Shown: positions 12,130 to 24,878 of the stretch, piece by piece | Position numbering within the stretch: position 1 is the first letter of the stretch | Layout: each line of letters opens with the position of its first letter | Source: Paramecium tetraurelia | Taxonomy: Eukaryota > Ciliophora > Oligohymenophorea > Peniculida > Parameciidae | Reading direction: 5' to 3' | DNA: 64,000 nucleotides | Assembly: GCF_000165425.1 (NCBI RefSeq) | Contig: NW_001799015.1 | Location: 150,510 to 214,509, forward strand | Notes under the pieces: model-generated | The model's input: the letters and a program-made list of their open reading frames with translations, nothing else | Told to the model about the DNA's origin: nothing | The model's database searches: none | Translations under genes and position numbers: made by a program

Positions 12130-12617
12130 TTTTTTATTTTATTAAATTCAAGATTTTTAATGAATTTTTAAGCCCTTTAATATTTTTATTTCCTCAATAA
12201 TCCTCAACACACTATCATTTCACATAAATCCCTTTTTTCTCTCTATTGATCTATCTTTTTTATTACTAATTTATATATATTATTTATTTAATTACAAATA
12301 ATTAACAGCCAAATACACTATCTTCTACTCAAATCCATATCTCCAAATCCCTCCACCTCCATTAAATTACTTCTCCATGTTATTTTTATTTCATTATAAA
12401 TTTCTATCTTCTCTTCACAAAGACTTAATAAATACATTAATAATTTTGGTATTATAAACAAAAAAACTTCATTCATTCACTAATTCAAATTTTATAAATT
12501 TGAGTCTCCCTCGCTTTTCCACATTATGGTATTAAACCAAACTTAGAAAATACACAAACAAGTCATGATTATTAAATAAATTTATATTTTTTATAAATTG
12601 ATTTATTCATAAAACAA
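12130..12617. other. Divergent intergenic region, pyrimidine-rich on the + strand
   Basis: This 488-bp spacer lies between two divergent genes and should hold both promoters. From about 12180 to 12540 the plus strand has many C/T clusters (for example CAATAATCCTCAACACACTA and CTCCAAATCCCTCCACCTCC). No frame gives a credible protein. There is no tRNA-like cloverleaf or tandem repeat that I can see. Confidence 0.45.
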
Positions 12618-13468
12618 ATGCTCATCGCATTCTTTTTAGCGTTTTAGCATGTCTTAGCAGATTGCATAGAAAATTCATATTTCACTTATCCAAATTAGGC
12701 TGAATGGGTTTATGTATTCATCTTCTTTATTTACTATTAGGCTGTAAAGAGAATCTCAATTAAATTAGAGGGAGAATATGTAATAGGATATGGAGATGAT
12801 TATGAAGTCAAAGATAAATCAAAGATTTAAATCAAATAAGTACCAGGAGGCTTAACATTTGGACCATCTAATTTTGAGATATATTGTCCAGCTCTTCACA
12901 AATTATCCAATAAAGATTTAGTGAAATGCGAAATCCAATTAAACATGAAAGAAATAAATGCCACCTCTGTTCCTTCTAAAGCATTGTTTGTATTCTCAGT
13001 AGAAATAGATAATGGCCTTAAAGAAAACCCTGTGTTTGCAATTGAAAACAATTTCTAAATGAGATTGAAAGATTTTGCTAAATAATTGGAAAATATGGCA
13101 TATTACCTTGAGTACGAGAATTGTGATCAAATGGTCTATTTATTGCCAGATTCATTACCAATTTCATCAGAACAGGTTGCATTGCTCTAAAAATACTCAA
13201 AAACGTTACCTGATGATAGTCCAACAACCTAAATAACCGAGTCAATCAAGGGGTAACTGTTTGTTGAAAATTTCTCAATCGATTCAGGTTCAAAAACTCA
13301 TCTTTATGGTCTCGCCGCCATCATTATTGGTGTAATAATATTGGCAGCAATCAGAGCTTTTAAGTAAATATGCTTCGAGTATTTTATAGCAAAAAGCGAG
13401 AATAATCATAATAGAATGATCCTACTAAACAACCATTAAATGAATAAGAACTACCAAAGTTAGCTTGA
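12618..13468 (+). CDS. Type I membrane protein with signal peptide, unknown family
   Basis: This encodes 265 residues after removal of introns 12714-12740 (27 nt) and 13364-13389 (26 nt), both ending TAG. The first intron is a multiple of three. If retained, it would insert an out-of-place hydrophobic stretch into the lumenal domain. The layout is a signal peptide (MLIAFFLAFQHVLA), a lumenal domain of about 200 residues with a few Cys and two N-glycosylation sequons (NAT, NFS), one membrane segment (LYGLAAIIIGVIILAAI) and a short basic-polar cytosolic tail (NKKREQSQQ). It fits a secretory-pathway type I protein. No named family is recognised. Confidence 0.75.
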
Positions 13469-13552
13469 TCCTATATTTTTATGCATTTTTTATATCATCA
13501 AATTTCTTATCATTTTGAACAAATATTTTATTATTATAAATATAAACAAAGG

Positions 13553-16088
13553 ATGTAAGAAGCCAGATAGTTATTAATATCTAAAAACTATGATGAAGCA
13601 TTTACAAAATATAATTAATTGCTTAGTGAGAATATAGATAATAATAACAAATCAATATGCGCCTTGAATTGTGCGATATGTCTCATTAATAAATAAAATT
13701 ATGAATAGGCTATGGAATTTATTGAAAAATCTATAACTTATAATCCCAAATATATCAAGGCATATTATCGAAAGGCATAAGTTTTAATTTAAATGAAGCA
13801 ATATGAGGAGGCTTTGTAAATAATATAAAATTTAGATCCGTGTTAAGAAGTCAATGAATTAAAAGAACTTATTAAACTGCAGTTTAGTGATCCTATGTAT
13901 GTAATAAATGATCTAAAGAGTTGTGCAACTGAAAAGGATGCTATCAAATTCTTTAATGAATTGTATAGCAAATAAGATTACATTAATTATGATAAATTAA
14001 TGAAGGAAAATGGATTTTGTTAATAGATTCTCACTTAAAAATTCGTATTCTAATAAATGAAATACATTTAATATTGCTTTATCAAATCTCATATGCAGTA
14101 TTTACCTAAGTGGTTACAGGAATACTTATTAGCCAATTTCGAATTTTATTGCAAGTCTGAATAAGCTTCAAAAGTTTATGAATTAATTAACATATATTGT
14201 TCATTATTTTCTCATTTCCAAGTTAATTAGTAAGTGTTAGATTTGATAATTGAAAATTAATACTTTTTCCTAGAGAAATACTTGAAATGCACTGTTTAAT
14301 TGTTTGTCTAAAATCAAAACCCTGTTGTCAGTGTAGAATTCATTGAGAAGGTAGCTTATAAGGCTAAAAAGGCTGAAGACTTTGACACAAATACTGAAAT
14401 GTATTATCTAATTGTTGATCTAATTATATTATTGACAAAACCAAAATTAATACACTTTGGCTTTTTAAAGAGGGACACTTTTAGATATCAGGACTTATTG
14501 ATCTTAATAGGAATCATCAGCAATAGCTAACTGGAATCAATTAGAAAGACTTATACAAATTTGGCGATAAAGTTATTGAATACAATAGAGAAAAAGTTGA
14601 ATAAATTGAGATACATCAACTTAATAAACTAAATACTAATGATGACATTAAATAACTTTGAATTCAACCAAGAAATCAATGATAATTCTGTTAAATTGTC
14701 TGAAACATTGCTAGATTATATATAAGAATATAGAAAAAGTAAACAATTCAATTAAAATATCAAAAAGTTTTGCTTGCTCTTTCTACTTTAGAGTAAAGGT
14801 AAATATTTGTAATTGTATGAATATATTCACAAGGCAGATTGCGAAATCTTGTTGGAACACATATTCGAAGATCATAATATCGAAATTGATGAATCTATAG
14901 TGTTATTATAATTTATTACTTAATTTGATGATATCAAGATTATGATAATGCAGAAGAGAGAGCAACTTAAAAAGATTTATAATAACATAAATAATCAATT
15001 TAAATTGGAAGGTAAAACATCACTTCAGAAGTTAAGACAATATCAGATTTTAGTAGGTTACTTTAATATCTTATTATAATTGACTACGGATAGATCTGCT
15101 GAAACAAAGGAAGAACAGAAACAGAGATTCTAGATTAATGATGAATAATATGAATAAAATCGTTAATTTGCTAAGTAGTATTAATAAGACATTTCTGAAA
15201 AGTATTTTACTTATACAAACGAATACATCATGAAAGAATAAATTGTAAAATTCATAGCTCTTGAAATGAGAACAATTCAATTACTGTCATCATTTATATT
15301 TTAATATTAAGACATACTAAACAATGAAAATGTTGTATCGAAATTACTTACTTAATTTAGTTCTGAAGATTAAGTTCATTAATACTTATTTGATAAATAA
15401 TGTTTAAAATTAGTATCGAAATCTATCTTATCAAAGAATGAATTTGGAATTCCCTATTTATGTAAATAGATGAGAAATGCAAATCCAGAATTATTTGATT
15501 TTAAGGAGGCATAATTGATATGTGATGCTCTCTTTGTTTGTTCTTAGAATGCCACTCATGAATTATTGACATTTTATGCATTATTGGGAATTGTGCAATT
15601 GACATCACTGGGTGATTTTATTGTGGATAGAATCATGGATTAGAAACAATACATATAAATATAGAATTTCCTAATGGATGAGAATAATTATATAGTTCAT
15701 GCTAGTCTAGAGATTTTTAACAATATATCTTTGAATGAAAAGTTCTTAGTACTTTTGGAGGATAGTAAATTGCCTACATTTCTTCAATTAGTATAAGCTT
15801 TGACAAAACAATTCTATGAGAATATTGAAGGTAAGCCTGGATAGAATGAAAAAGACTTCAGTCACCCTAAGTAAATATTATAAACATTGTTGGGATTGAT
15901 TTCAATAATTTCATAAGTGTTGATTGTTCAAGATTATTTCAAAAAGGAATTGCCTCTGATTGTAGATAGATAGTTTTATAATAGAGTCCTACCTTATTCG
16001 AATGAGAACCAAATAAAAAAAGTAATAATTGTAAATATATTGATAGATCAAGATAGTTTGGGAAGAGTACGGATATAAACATCATTGA
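13553..16088 (+). CDS. UNC-45-like TPR/armadillo protein
   Basis: This encodes 836 residues. A 25-nt intron at 16022-16046 (GTAATA...GATAG) is needed to reach the stop TGA 16086-16088. The N-terminal ~110 residues form a three-repeat TPR domain (EARQLLISKNYDEAFTKYNQ, ALNCAICLINKQNYEQAMEF, AYYRKAQVLIQMKQYEEALQ). The rest is ~700 residues of helical repeats, as in the central and UCS regions of UNC-45/CRO1 myosin chaperones. Length and order agree with that family; substrate specificity cannot be read from the sequence. It ends 50 bp from the convergent histidine kinase 2 gene. Confidence 0.72.
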
Positions 16089-16137
16089 ATAGTTTGATTA
16101 AATTTAAAATTATAATATAAGTATCATCAAATTTACA

Positions 16138-18610
16138 TCATCCTCTTGGAAATATTTTGGTTGCTATGCTCTTGAAAGTAGCTATGTTCAAGGGTTTAGT
16201 CATAAAGTAATCTATACCAGCATCATAGGCCTTCTCCTTAGTTTCCAGATCACTGAAGCCTGTGTTGGCAATGACGTACACCTTTTTAATGATTCGATTT
16301 TGCATCATTCTTTTGATAACTCTGACTGTTTCAATTCCACCCATGATGGGCATGTTGATATCAAGGAAGATCAGTTAATACCAGCAATTTTGGCATTTGG
16401 GACAGGGTTTGACTAATTTGTTGTTTATTAGTTCGAGTGCCTCCATTCCATTATAGGCTTTATCACTGATGGCAGAGTATTAAGACATTAACATCTATAA
16501 GGCCATAATATTGAAGTATTCGTCATCAACAATTAGGACTCTTGGACAGCAAGTGCTCTTTAGCGAATAGGCTTGAATAGTATCTTAGAGTTGGGGTATA
16601 ATAGATTGTATAGGTTGAAGAGTCTATTTGTTTTCATCGAATTCTTTGGAATAAACAGTGAGATTGCCATCGTCTAGATTGGATTGTCCACTGAAAATAG
16701 ATTTAAAAGTGGCTTAGCTGAACTTGATTTGTACATCATTGATGTTTTCATAATATGAATTGATAGTTTGAAATTTGACAATGGTTCTATGAAAATTAGA
16801 TTGTAGTTTTTCGATGTTATCTTTGAATTCAGTCATATTTTTAATGAAGAAATAAAAACATGAGCCAGATTTATTTGAAGTGAATTGAATTTTGCAATCT
16901 TCATCAGCATTCAATTTTTTAACAAGTAAATTGCTTATAAAGAGTCCAAGACTTGATCCTATACTATTGTCAGAGACTCTCAACATTATCCGTTGCTCTA
17001 AGATTCTCCTCAAATTACTCTCCTCTTGAAAACCCTAATATAAATATTAATATTCTAACCATGCCAATTCCAGTATCCTTGACCATGATTTCATAAGAAT
17101 ACTCCTTTTGTTTGATCAATATTTAGATACTGCCAGTGATGGTAAAACGAACAGCATTAGACACTAATTGAAAGATCACTTAACGAAATCGATCGCGATC
17201 ATTGAATATGGGAACTAATTAGGAAATGAATGATACAAGATTCTGTTGGTAAAATCAATTCGATTCCTTTTTATTGGCAAGTGGGTTGGAAGAAGTCTAC
17301 GATTTCTTGGATTTACTCCCGAATGTTGAATGTTGATAGACTCAGATAGAATTGATCAGTTTCAATTGAACTATAATCTCTGATGTTGGAGATGATCAAA
17401 TTCAATTACTGACTATTGGATAGGATTGGCTAGACAATGTTGTCTTTGACATCTTGTGTGATTGATGACTTTTAGAGGGCAATTTCTGATAAGCTTTGGA
17501 TGCAATTGAGATTGGTTCCTAGTTCGTGAGATAGGGATTTGCACATGTCGAAAACGTTGTTGTTGATCTCGATGGTGAGTTTAGGAACAAGTTGAAAATG
17601 CATTATATAATACATTTATCTTCTGCCCATCAAACCGAAGACGTTTATCAAATACTTCTGAATGTCGAAGACTTGTCCTTGCATCTGGAATGTCTAATAA
17701 TAATAATCAGAATTAATCTGAGTTTACAACTGGTTCTCCAAGACCTACCTCAAAGTCACAACTCCTTTTTAAGACACAAGCGATTGCTGACTGTTGTCTA
17801 GTCTTGAGATAAACTTTACTCCCTAATCCAATAGGTGATTCACTATTTCTTCCTAGTCATCTGTGGATTCAATCGATTTGTCAAATATTTTAAGATCGAA
17901 ACTGTAGAACTTCATTTTTAAATCTGCTCCCATGACTAAGTATTTCTCGTATGATAACCATTTACTTATTAGATTAAATATTCTTACTAATCTAGCCATG
18001 GTTCGTCGTCCATCATCTTCAACGAATTTATCATCGGCATGCTTCTTCTGGATTCTTGGATGATCGCAAAGGTTTGTTATATTTACCCCCCTCCAGTTGA
18101 GACTTGAGCAAAGGATTGCTGAAGTTTATCTCCCTCGGACAATTTCCCTTAATACAAATTTTAGACTATCCAAATAACAATTTGCATGAAGTTTATGAGT
18201 TAATCATATCCTAAATTAATAAAATTGTTGAATTCGAATAAATTTAGAATCATCATACAAGCAAATGAATATTGTAGCGATTTTCTTTTGTAACTTTCTT
18301 AGGTCATGTAAATTTAAAATAGGATTAGAAGGTTTTGATTGGTGCTCAGCCTGACATCCATAATCCAAACAATCACTATCTTTCCCAAAGATGAAACCAA
18401 ATTCAATTTGTATTTCATATCGACTTGCCATTCAACAAATACTAGTAGTTGTTGTAACATTACAAATAATCCAAATCCAACCATCAGAGAAATCGTTAAT
18501 AACTAACCTAGTCCGTCCTCAAACGATTAAAAAAGCAAGATTGAAATCATAGCCAAATCCATTACAATGAATAAGAAAGTATTCACAATCAATAATTTTT
18601 TATATACCAT
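16138..18610 (-). CDS. Hybrid sensor histidine kinase 2 (membrane, HisKA-HATPase-REC)
   Basis: This encodes 797 residues from ATG 18608-18610, with introns 18055-18086 (32 nt, AAG end), 17215-17236 (22 nt) and 17035-17059 (25 nt). The N-terminal ~170 residues are hydrophobic (LLTISLMVGFGLFVMLQQLL, LGKIVIVWIM). The H-box SLSHELGTNLN has its His near residue 351, identical in core to kinase 1. It has an N-box (FQLVSNAVRF), a G1 box (VKDTGIGM) and a weak G2 box (SSLGLFISNLL). The receiver has VDDEYFN, Asp about 724 in FLDINMPIMGG, and MTKPL. A Cys cluster CPKCQNC precedes the Asp strand. The first intron abuts a G6 run, so a single-base indel there is an alternative explanation. Confidence 0.85.
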
Positions 18611-18628
18611 TTAATTAAATTAATAATA

Positions 18629-21190
18629 TCATTTAATTTTTCTTCTACTGAGAATCTTCTCCATCATTGATTTGTCCTCTTCCTGCAAAGTACATAAAAT
18701 TAATGGTTCCATGTTAAAGTAATTGTCATTCTTCCGTCTAATCATATTAATAACCAAATTACCCTCCTGTTCGCTTCCCCAAAACAGTGGCCAAATCCCT
18801 GAACATCTCCTGTAAACAATTACGTCTCTTCTCCAAAATCGAGTATTTGTGATTTATCCTCTGCACCGGAGGAAATGCCTTCAAATAGAAATCCACTCTC
18901 TGCGTTGTCAAATATGCTCTCTAACACAAGACATCCACCAAATTGATTAACTCCTTAAAATTACTAGTCTTGATATTCTAATTCCACCAATTCGCAATCT
19001 AATCCCCACACTCAGGCATATCCAACATATCCAACAGACTCTTCATCTTATAATCTGGCAAACCACTATCAAAGAACCCTTAGCACACCGATCTGTAGGC
19101 GAAATACTCTCTAAAGTCGTGCATCAATTGAAGCCAAGTCTTAGGCAATAAATAACTCTACGGTAAAACACTAAATAGTTGAATGATTGGAGGCTTCTTC
19201 AATTCGATTTCCATGAACTCAATTGTGACCTAAGGTTGATTCAGTTGTTTCTTGAATAACCCCTTTGGCTATATGATTGATTGAGGGTCGATCACCATTT
19301 AGTTAAAAGGAGAACCACCTTAACATCATGTTTCATAATTACCATTCATCTAAATGATCTATTTGCCTGGTTTCTTAATACTTGTTAACAGAATCTCTCC
19401 ATAACTAACTGAAAGTGGATTCAAAGTACCTAATTTCTCCATATGAGCAATAAATTCAATGACTAACACCAATTATTAATCCTTCTTTGTTGGCACGCAT
19501 CTCAAAATTATTGGATAATCAACTAAAAATAGCCATCTATGTCAATGTTATCAAATTATACTTATCAGGGGATGAGGGATCAGCTTAGCAAGGTACAAAG
19601 ACTGTATTACCAATAAATTTTTAATTTACTTTATCAAACAAACACATTGCTACTTCTCTCAACCTAAATGATTTTAAATCACACTTCTTTTCATCTGGAG
19701 ATGGTAAACCAGCAGCCAAATGGAATTTAATTTCGTAAAAGACCAATGGAGGTGTCTGAGTCCTAATTTTAATTTATAATCTACATATCAATTAAGGATC
19801 TTTAAAGATTGTACTTTTAGGCCTAAATCAAATTTAAATCTTCATATAATAATCCACTGCTGTCCAGTTGAGGTGAGAGACAACTGGAAATTGTGTTCAA
19901 ACCCTTTTTATTCTGAGCAAAAATAAAGGAATAAGTGAAGTTCTTAGGGATGCCCTAGAATAGTTCTCTTATCCCTGTAATTGAAAGGTTCTTGAAGTTG
20001 TTGATCTTGGTGAGAAGTGTCTAAGACTTAGGAGTATGTTGTGAGAACGGTTTATCCAAGAAATTGATGAGTTCGTCTTACTCGATGAATCCACTTCCAT
20101 CCTCATCAATTTCTTCAAAGAGATCTATTAGATCATTATTATCTAGTAAGATTCCTAATTTCTTAAACACCTATTGCAATTGAGCCATGTCCAACTCATT
20201 TCTATTGGCATCTGTTAAGATATTATATTCACTCTAGATTTAAGCAAACAGTTCGTCTGTGGACAATATGGCTTTCATCAATTAATCCTTAATAATGACA
20301 TTGAATTCCATTTTCGATATCTTTTCATCATGGTTCTTATCAAAGACTTGAAAATATTAATCCAATTCTTGCGGAGTGGGATTGATACCAAGTTAGAGCA
20401 AAGCAATATTCAATTCCTTGGGATCCAACCATCCATTTTAATTTGAATCAATTGAGTTAAATAAATCCTCAATCTATTAATCTAAAGTAGGTTCATTATT
20501 TTCATTGACTTCTTTCTAGAATCTCACTGGTTTTAATTGCTAAGTTTAGGCAGGTTGTTGATCTTCATTGTTCTAGTGCTCAGACATATTATCTTCTTAT
20601 TTATTTTCAGCTATCTATTTTTTATACTCTTCTATGTAATTCTCTTGTTGCGAAAGTTGTTACAAATCTTGTCGTTGAAATGATCTTTTATCGTTGGCTC
20701 CTTATTTGAGAGCAGTTTGAGCATTGAGAGTATGATGCACATTGATTGATCGTTGACTCGAAGAACTCGACATGTTGATGTGTTATGAGCTTCCTTATTA
20801 ATGCTATTGAGATTGGAAGATGTTTGAATTCTGATTATTTTGAATTGGCATCTCCGATTATCCTTAGGAACCCTCCATATTATCTGAGCTTTGATTGAGG
20901 ATGATCTGTGTTTTTTTTTTGTTTTAATCGATTATGTTAATTTTTAATTATCTTGCCAATGCAGACAAAGTAGTAATTTCTTGTATAAATAGCTTTTCCT
21001 TCAATGCCACTATTTCTTCTATGTTTATATCGATAATTATATTTTTAACAACTTCTTCGAAATTAGTAAAGGTTATCTACTTCTATTAGTCTGCTTTGGC
21101 AACAAAGTCACACCACAATCCTTTCTCTTTAATTTCTCTAGTTAGGACACTTGAGATGTCTTTGTAGACACTTTCTAAATTTTAAGCCAT
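18629..21190 (-). CDS. EF-hand calcium-binding protein, 817 aa
   Basis: There are five exons from ATG 21188-21190 to TGA 18629-18631. Introns are 19781-19814 (34 nt), 19537-19561 (25), 19319-19342 (24, AAG end) and 18738-18762 (25). The exon lengths sum to 818 codons. After a Gln-rich leader come EF-hand loops: DSNQNGWLDPKE, DKNHDEKISKME, a degenerate one near DANRNELD, and the canonical DEDGSGFIEQDE. The C-terminal ~450 residues hold beta-like and helical segments (PPLVFYEIKFHLAAGLP, LLDMLDMPECGDQIANWW) that I cannot place. A calcium sensor or scaffold is likely. The stop is 18 bp upstream of the kinase 2 start on the same strand. Confidence 0.75.
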
Positions 21191-21324
21191 TTAAAATATA
21201 TAATAACTATATTAAATTTGTAATGAAATTATAATGAGATGGGTGGAGTATATGGGATTGTAATTGGGAAGCAAGGAGTGTGTTCTTTTTTGATTATTAA
21301 AATTATTTTCAAGATTAAATTAAA

Positions 21325-21753
21325 ATGTCTGGTTTTATGAGATTAACAAAAATCAATAGGTTAATGCAAAGGTCGGAAGAGAATATGAAAAATTTGAAGT
21401 CCTTGTATGCACCTCAATTTAATCGAGGGTATGATGACGATTTGACTGTGATTGGCAGAATGAAGTAAATCCATTGATCTCATAAGCGTAGTTGGATGAA
21501 GATCAGGCAACCCAAAATGTATCCTACTGGCAAAGAGGAAGAAACATTCTAGGCTAGAAATATCTAGAGATTCCCTGAACTCAGAGATAGCTTGTCAAAT
21601 GAAATTGATCAAGTGCTTGAATTCTTGAAATTGAGAAACAATGAAAAATTGTCGAAAACATTAAAGAATGTTAAAGGAAACAATGTTGATGAGAAGATAT
21701 TTAGAGCAATGGAATATGACATAAACTCATTTAAGTAATTAGAGGAAAAGTGA
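21325..21753 (+). CDS. Small basic protein, 133 aa, unknown
   Basis: There are two exons with a 27-nt intron at 21465-21491 (GTAAAT...GCGTAG) and a stop at TGA 21751-21753. The N-terminus is basic and amphipathic (MSGFMRLTKINRLMQRSEEN), which could be a mitochondrial presequence. The rest is charged and helical (NWMKIRQPKMYPTGKEEE, ELRDSLSNEIDQVLEFLKL). No family is recognised; its size and basic character would suit a small organellar or ribosome-associated protein. Divergent from the EF-hand gene 134 bp upstream. Confidence 0.6.
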
Positions 21754-21999
21754 TTATATTCAAAAGAGTAAATATAAACCACATTCACAACATTTGGCTA
21801 TCCCTATATAATTCGAATAATTATTTATTCACAATTATCTTTTAATTGTGTTAATATATATGATCCAATTATTCAAATATATCTCCCATTAAGGTTCTGT
21901 ATACAAATATAGATTGTTTGTAATTAGAGATTAAAGAGAGAAAGGGAGAGTAATTATTGAAATTTAAGGATCGATAATAATTTTAAATGATTCTGAATA

Positions 22000-23243
<1,244 letters not shown>

Positions 23244-23257
23244 AAGTTAATTATATA

Positions 23258-24348
23258 TCATTCAAGAAAATTACAAAGTAACGCACATCTTTTTGGTTTG
23301 GCTTTGTGTTTTATCATTATTCTGCTCCTTCCTGATTGCAAAAAAAGCGTCTCGTTTTTCTCTATTCTCCTTGCTTTCTACAACTTGATTAGAGTTCCGA
23401 ATTTAGAATTCTTGTCCTCAATGTACAACTTCTCATTCCTACAGAGCTATTACAACTATCGTACCTCACAACAAATGCAAGATGAGTTCTGCTAATCGTT
23501 ATCTCACTAATCTTGACATTGCTCTCATGACCTCGTCCCACTGTCAAAGTTGTCAGATCCTTAAAATTCAAAACCAGGATAGTCTAATTTTCAATATCTT
23601 CTAACACAACATGGTATTTTAGATTTTCGAGATTATACAATGCTAACACGCTTGTCCCTGTGTACACTATGGAAGGATAGAACGATTAGCAAATTTCACA
23701 TCTGACACTCTTAGCATTTATTCTAAATTTGTGTATGTTTGTTACTCAGTACAATATTGAGTTTGTTTCGCTTACATTTTCCCAAATAGCCAAGTCTTCA
23801 AGCAATCATAATGCACGTACTTGGTACTACCACAACAACGACATAATGATAACAAAGGATTAGAAGTGTTGCAAGTATGTCCCAAACATATTCGGCACAT
23901 ATTTGATGACTCAAATAATGAGGCTTCTACATTTTCAATTTGACTAGCTACATTTTGGTAATGTGTCAAATGTAAGTTGTTTTCATTGCTAATACTTAGC
24001 ACTTTCAGCACCTTCTTCCCTAACTTTATCACATCATTCTGTCTTATTTGTTACTCATTCTTTGACTGAATCCATAAATCCTCAATCTTATCTTTATCTC
24101 CAATAACGAATTATCCTACAATGCAGTGGCCAAATACTACCATCGTCAATTCTGACATTGAATAGAGTCCTTACTCCATCCTTTCTACTCAAATTCTAAT
24201 CAAAAAATGTTTCATTTTCCCCATTTCTACAAAATATTCCAGGTTCGTTTATCAAATATTCCTATATTCTATAATTTTGCGATTCTCCATCAAACAATTC
24301 ATAATTCGGCTTATCCCATGTTGTTATTGTTACAATAAGCTCCCCCAT
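23258..24348 (-). CDS. RINGv (RING-CH) plus FHA domain protein
   Basis: This encodes 338 residues in four exons; introns are 24116-24140 (25 nt), 23723-23745 (23) and 23439-23464 (26), all ending TAG. The N-terminal ~110 residues are beta-rich. A RINGv C4HC3 pattern follows: CRICLG, then LCRCCGS, VHYDCLKTWL, and after splicing VRCEICQ. The second and third introns restore the last Cys pair and the FHA core. The FHA domain shows LTVGRGHESNVKISE, ISRTHLAF and KLYIEDKNSKFGTLIK, with the phosphothreonine-binding Arg, Ser and Asn positions. It should bind phosphothreonine partners and act as an E3 ligase. Soluble RINGv-FHA proteins differ from animal membrane MARCH proteins. Confidence 0.85.
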
Positions 24349-24632
24349 TTCAATTAAAATAATTAAATTATTACAAGAAGTATCATACGCAAAATTTATT
24401 CAGTAATGTGTTATATTATGCACATTTATAAATAAATACTCATAGACTCCCTAAATTCCTCCTCAATCCAATTCTCTATCTTGCGTTACTATTCCATATT
24501 CCACCCATATTCCACAGTTCTCTCTCCATTCCCCATAGCCAAGTTACTATATGCCTCATTCAAGCACACCCACAACATTCCCTGGAGACAATCATTATTA
24601 AAAACTGGGTTCTGCCCATTTTTTTATGGCAT
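24252..24632 (-). CDS. Probable small gene with unresolved 3' end
   Basis: From ATG 24630-24632 the frame reads MPQKNGQNPVFNNDCLQGML, then NEAYSNLAMGNGERTVEYG and RKIENWIEEEFRESMSIYL. The composition is clearly protein-like and unlike the surrounding AT-rich DNA. Under TAA/TAG=Q the first in-frame TGA is at 24252-24254, inside the neighbouring RINGv-FHA gene. The last part of the frame is therefore doubtful, and the true end is probably near 24420, through a splice I could not find. No family is recognised. Confidence 0.45.
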
Positions 24633-24878
24633 GCTTAATAATTCAATTATTAATATTTAATATCTTTCTGAAGACTTTATGAATTTAAAATCATGTATTG
24701 AAAGATTTATTTTATGTAAACCTGTTTAAATAATTGTGTTATCATAATGTGATTAGTTATTCTTTGAATCTAAACTAAGTTTATTAATAAGGATTATAGA
24801 TATATATCTAAGGGAGTATAGAAATAATGCATTAATTAACCTGTGTAATATCAATTAGATATGTAAATTATTAATAAA
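24633..24878. other. AT-rich intergenic spacer
   Basis: No coding frame or structured repeat is seen here. It should contain the promoter of the small minus-strand ORF and the 3' flank of the phosphatase gene. Confidence 0.4.

Noticed and set aside
18726-18762. Stop of the EF-hand gene at TGA 18726
   Set aside because: A 25-nt intron (18738-18762) with perfect GTA...TAG ends leads to a better tail ending at 18629.
18629-20878. Start of the EF-hand gene at ATG 20878
   Set aside because: The frame continues upstream without TGA to ATG 21190 with protein-like sequence (MAQNLESVYKDISSVL), so the longer model was chosen.
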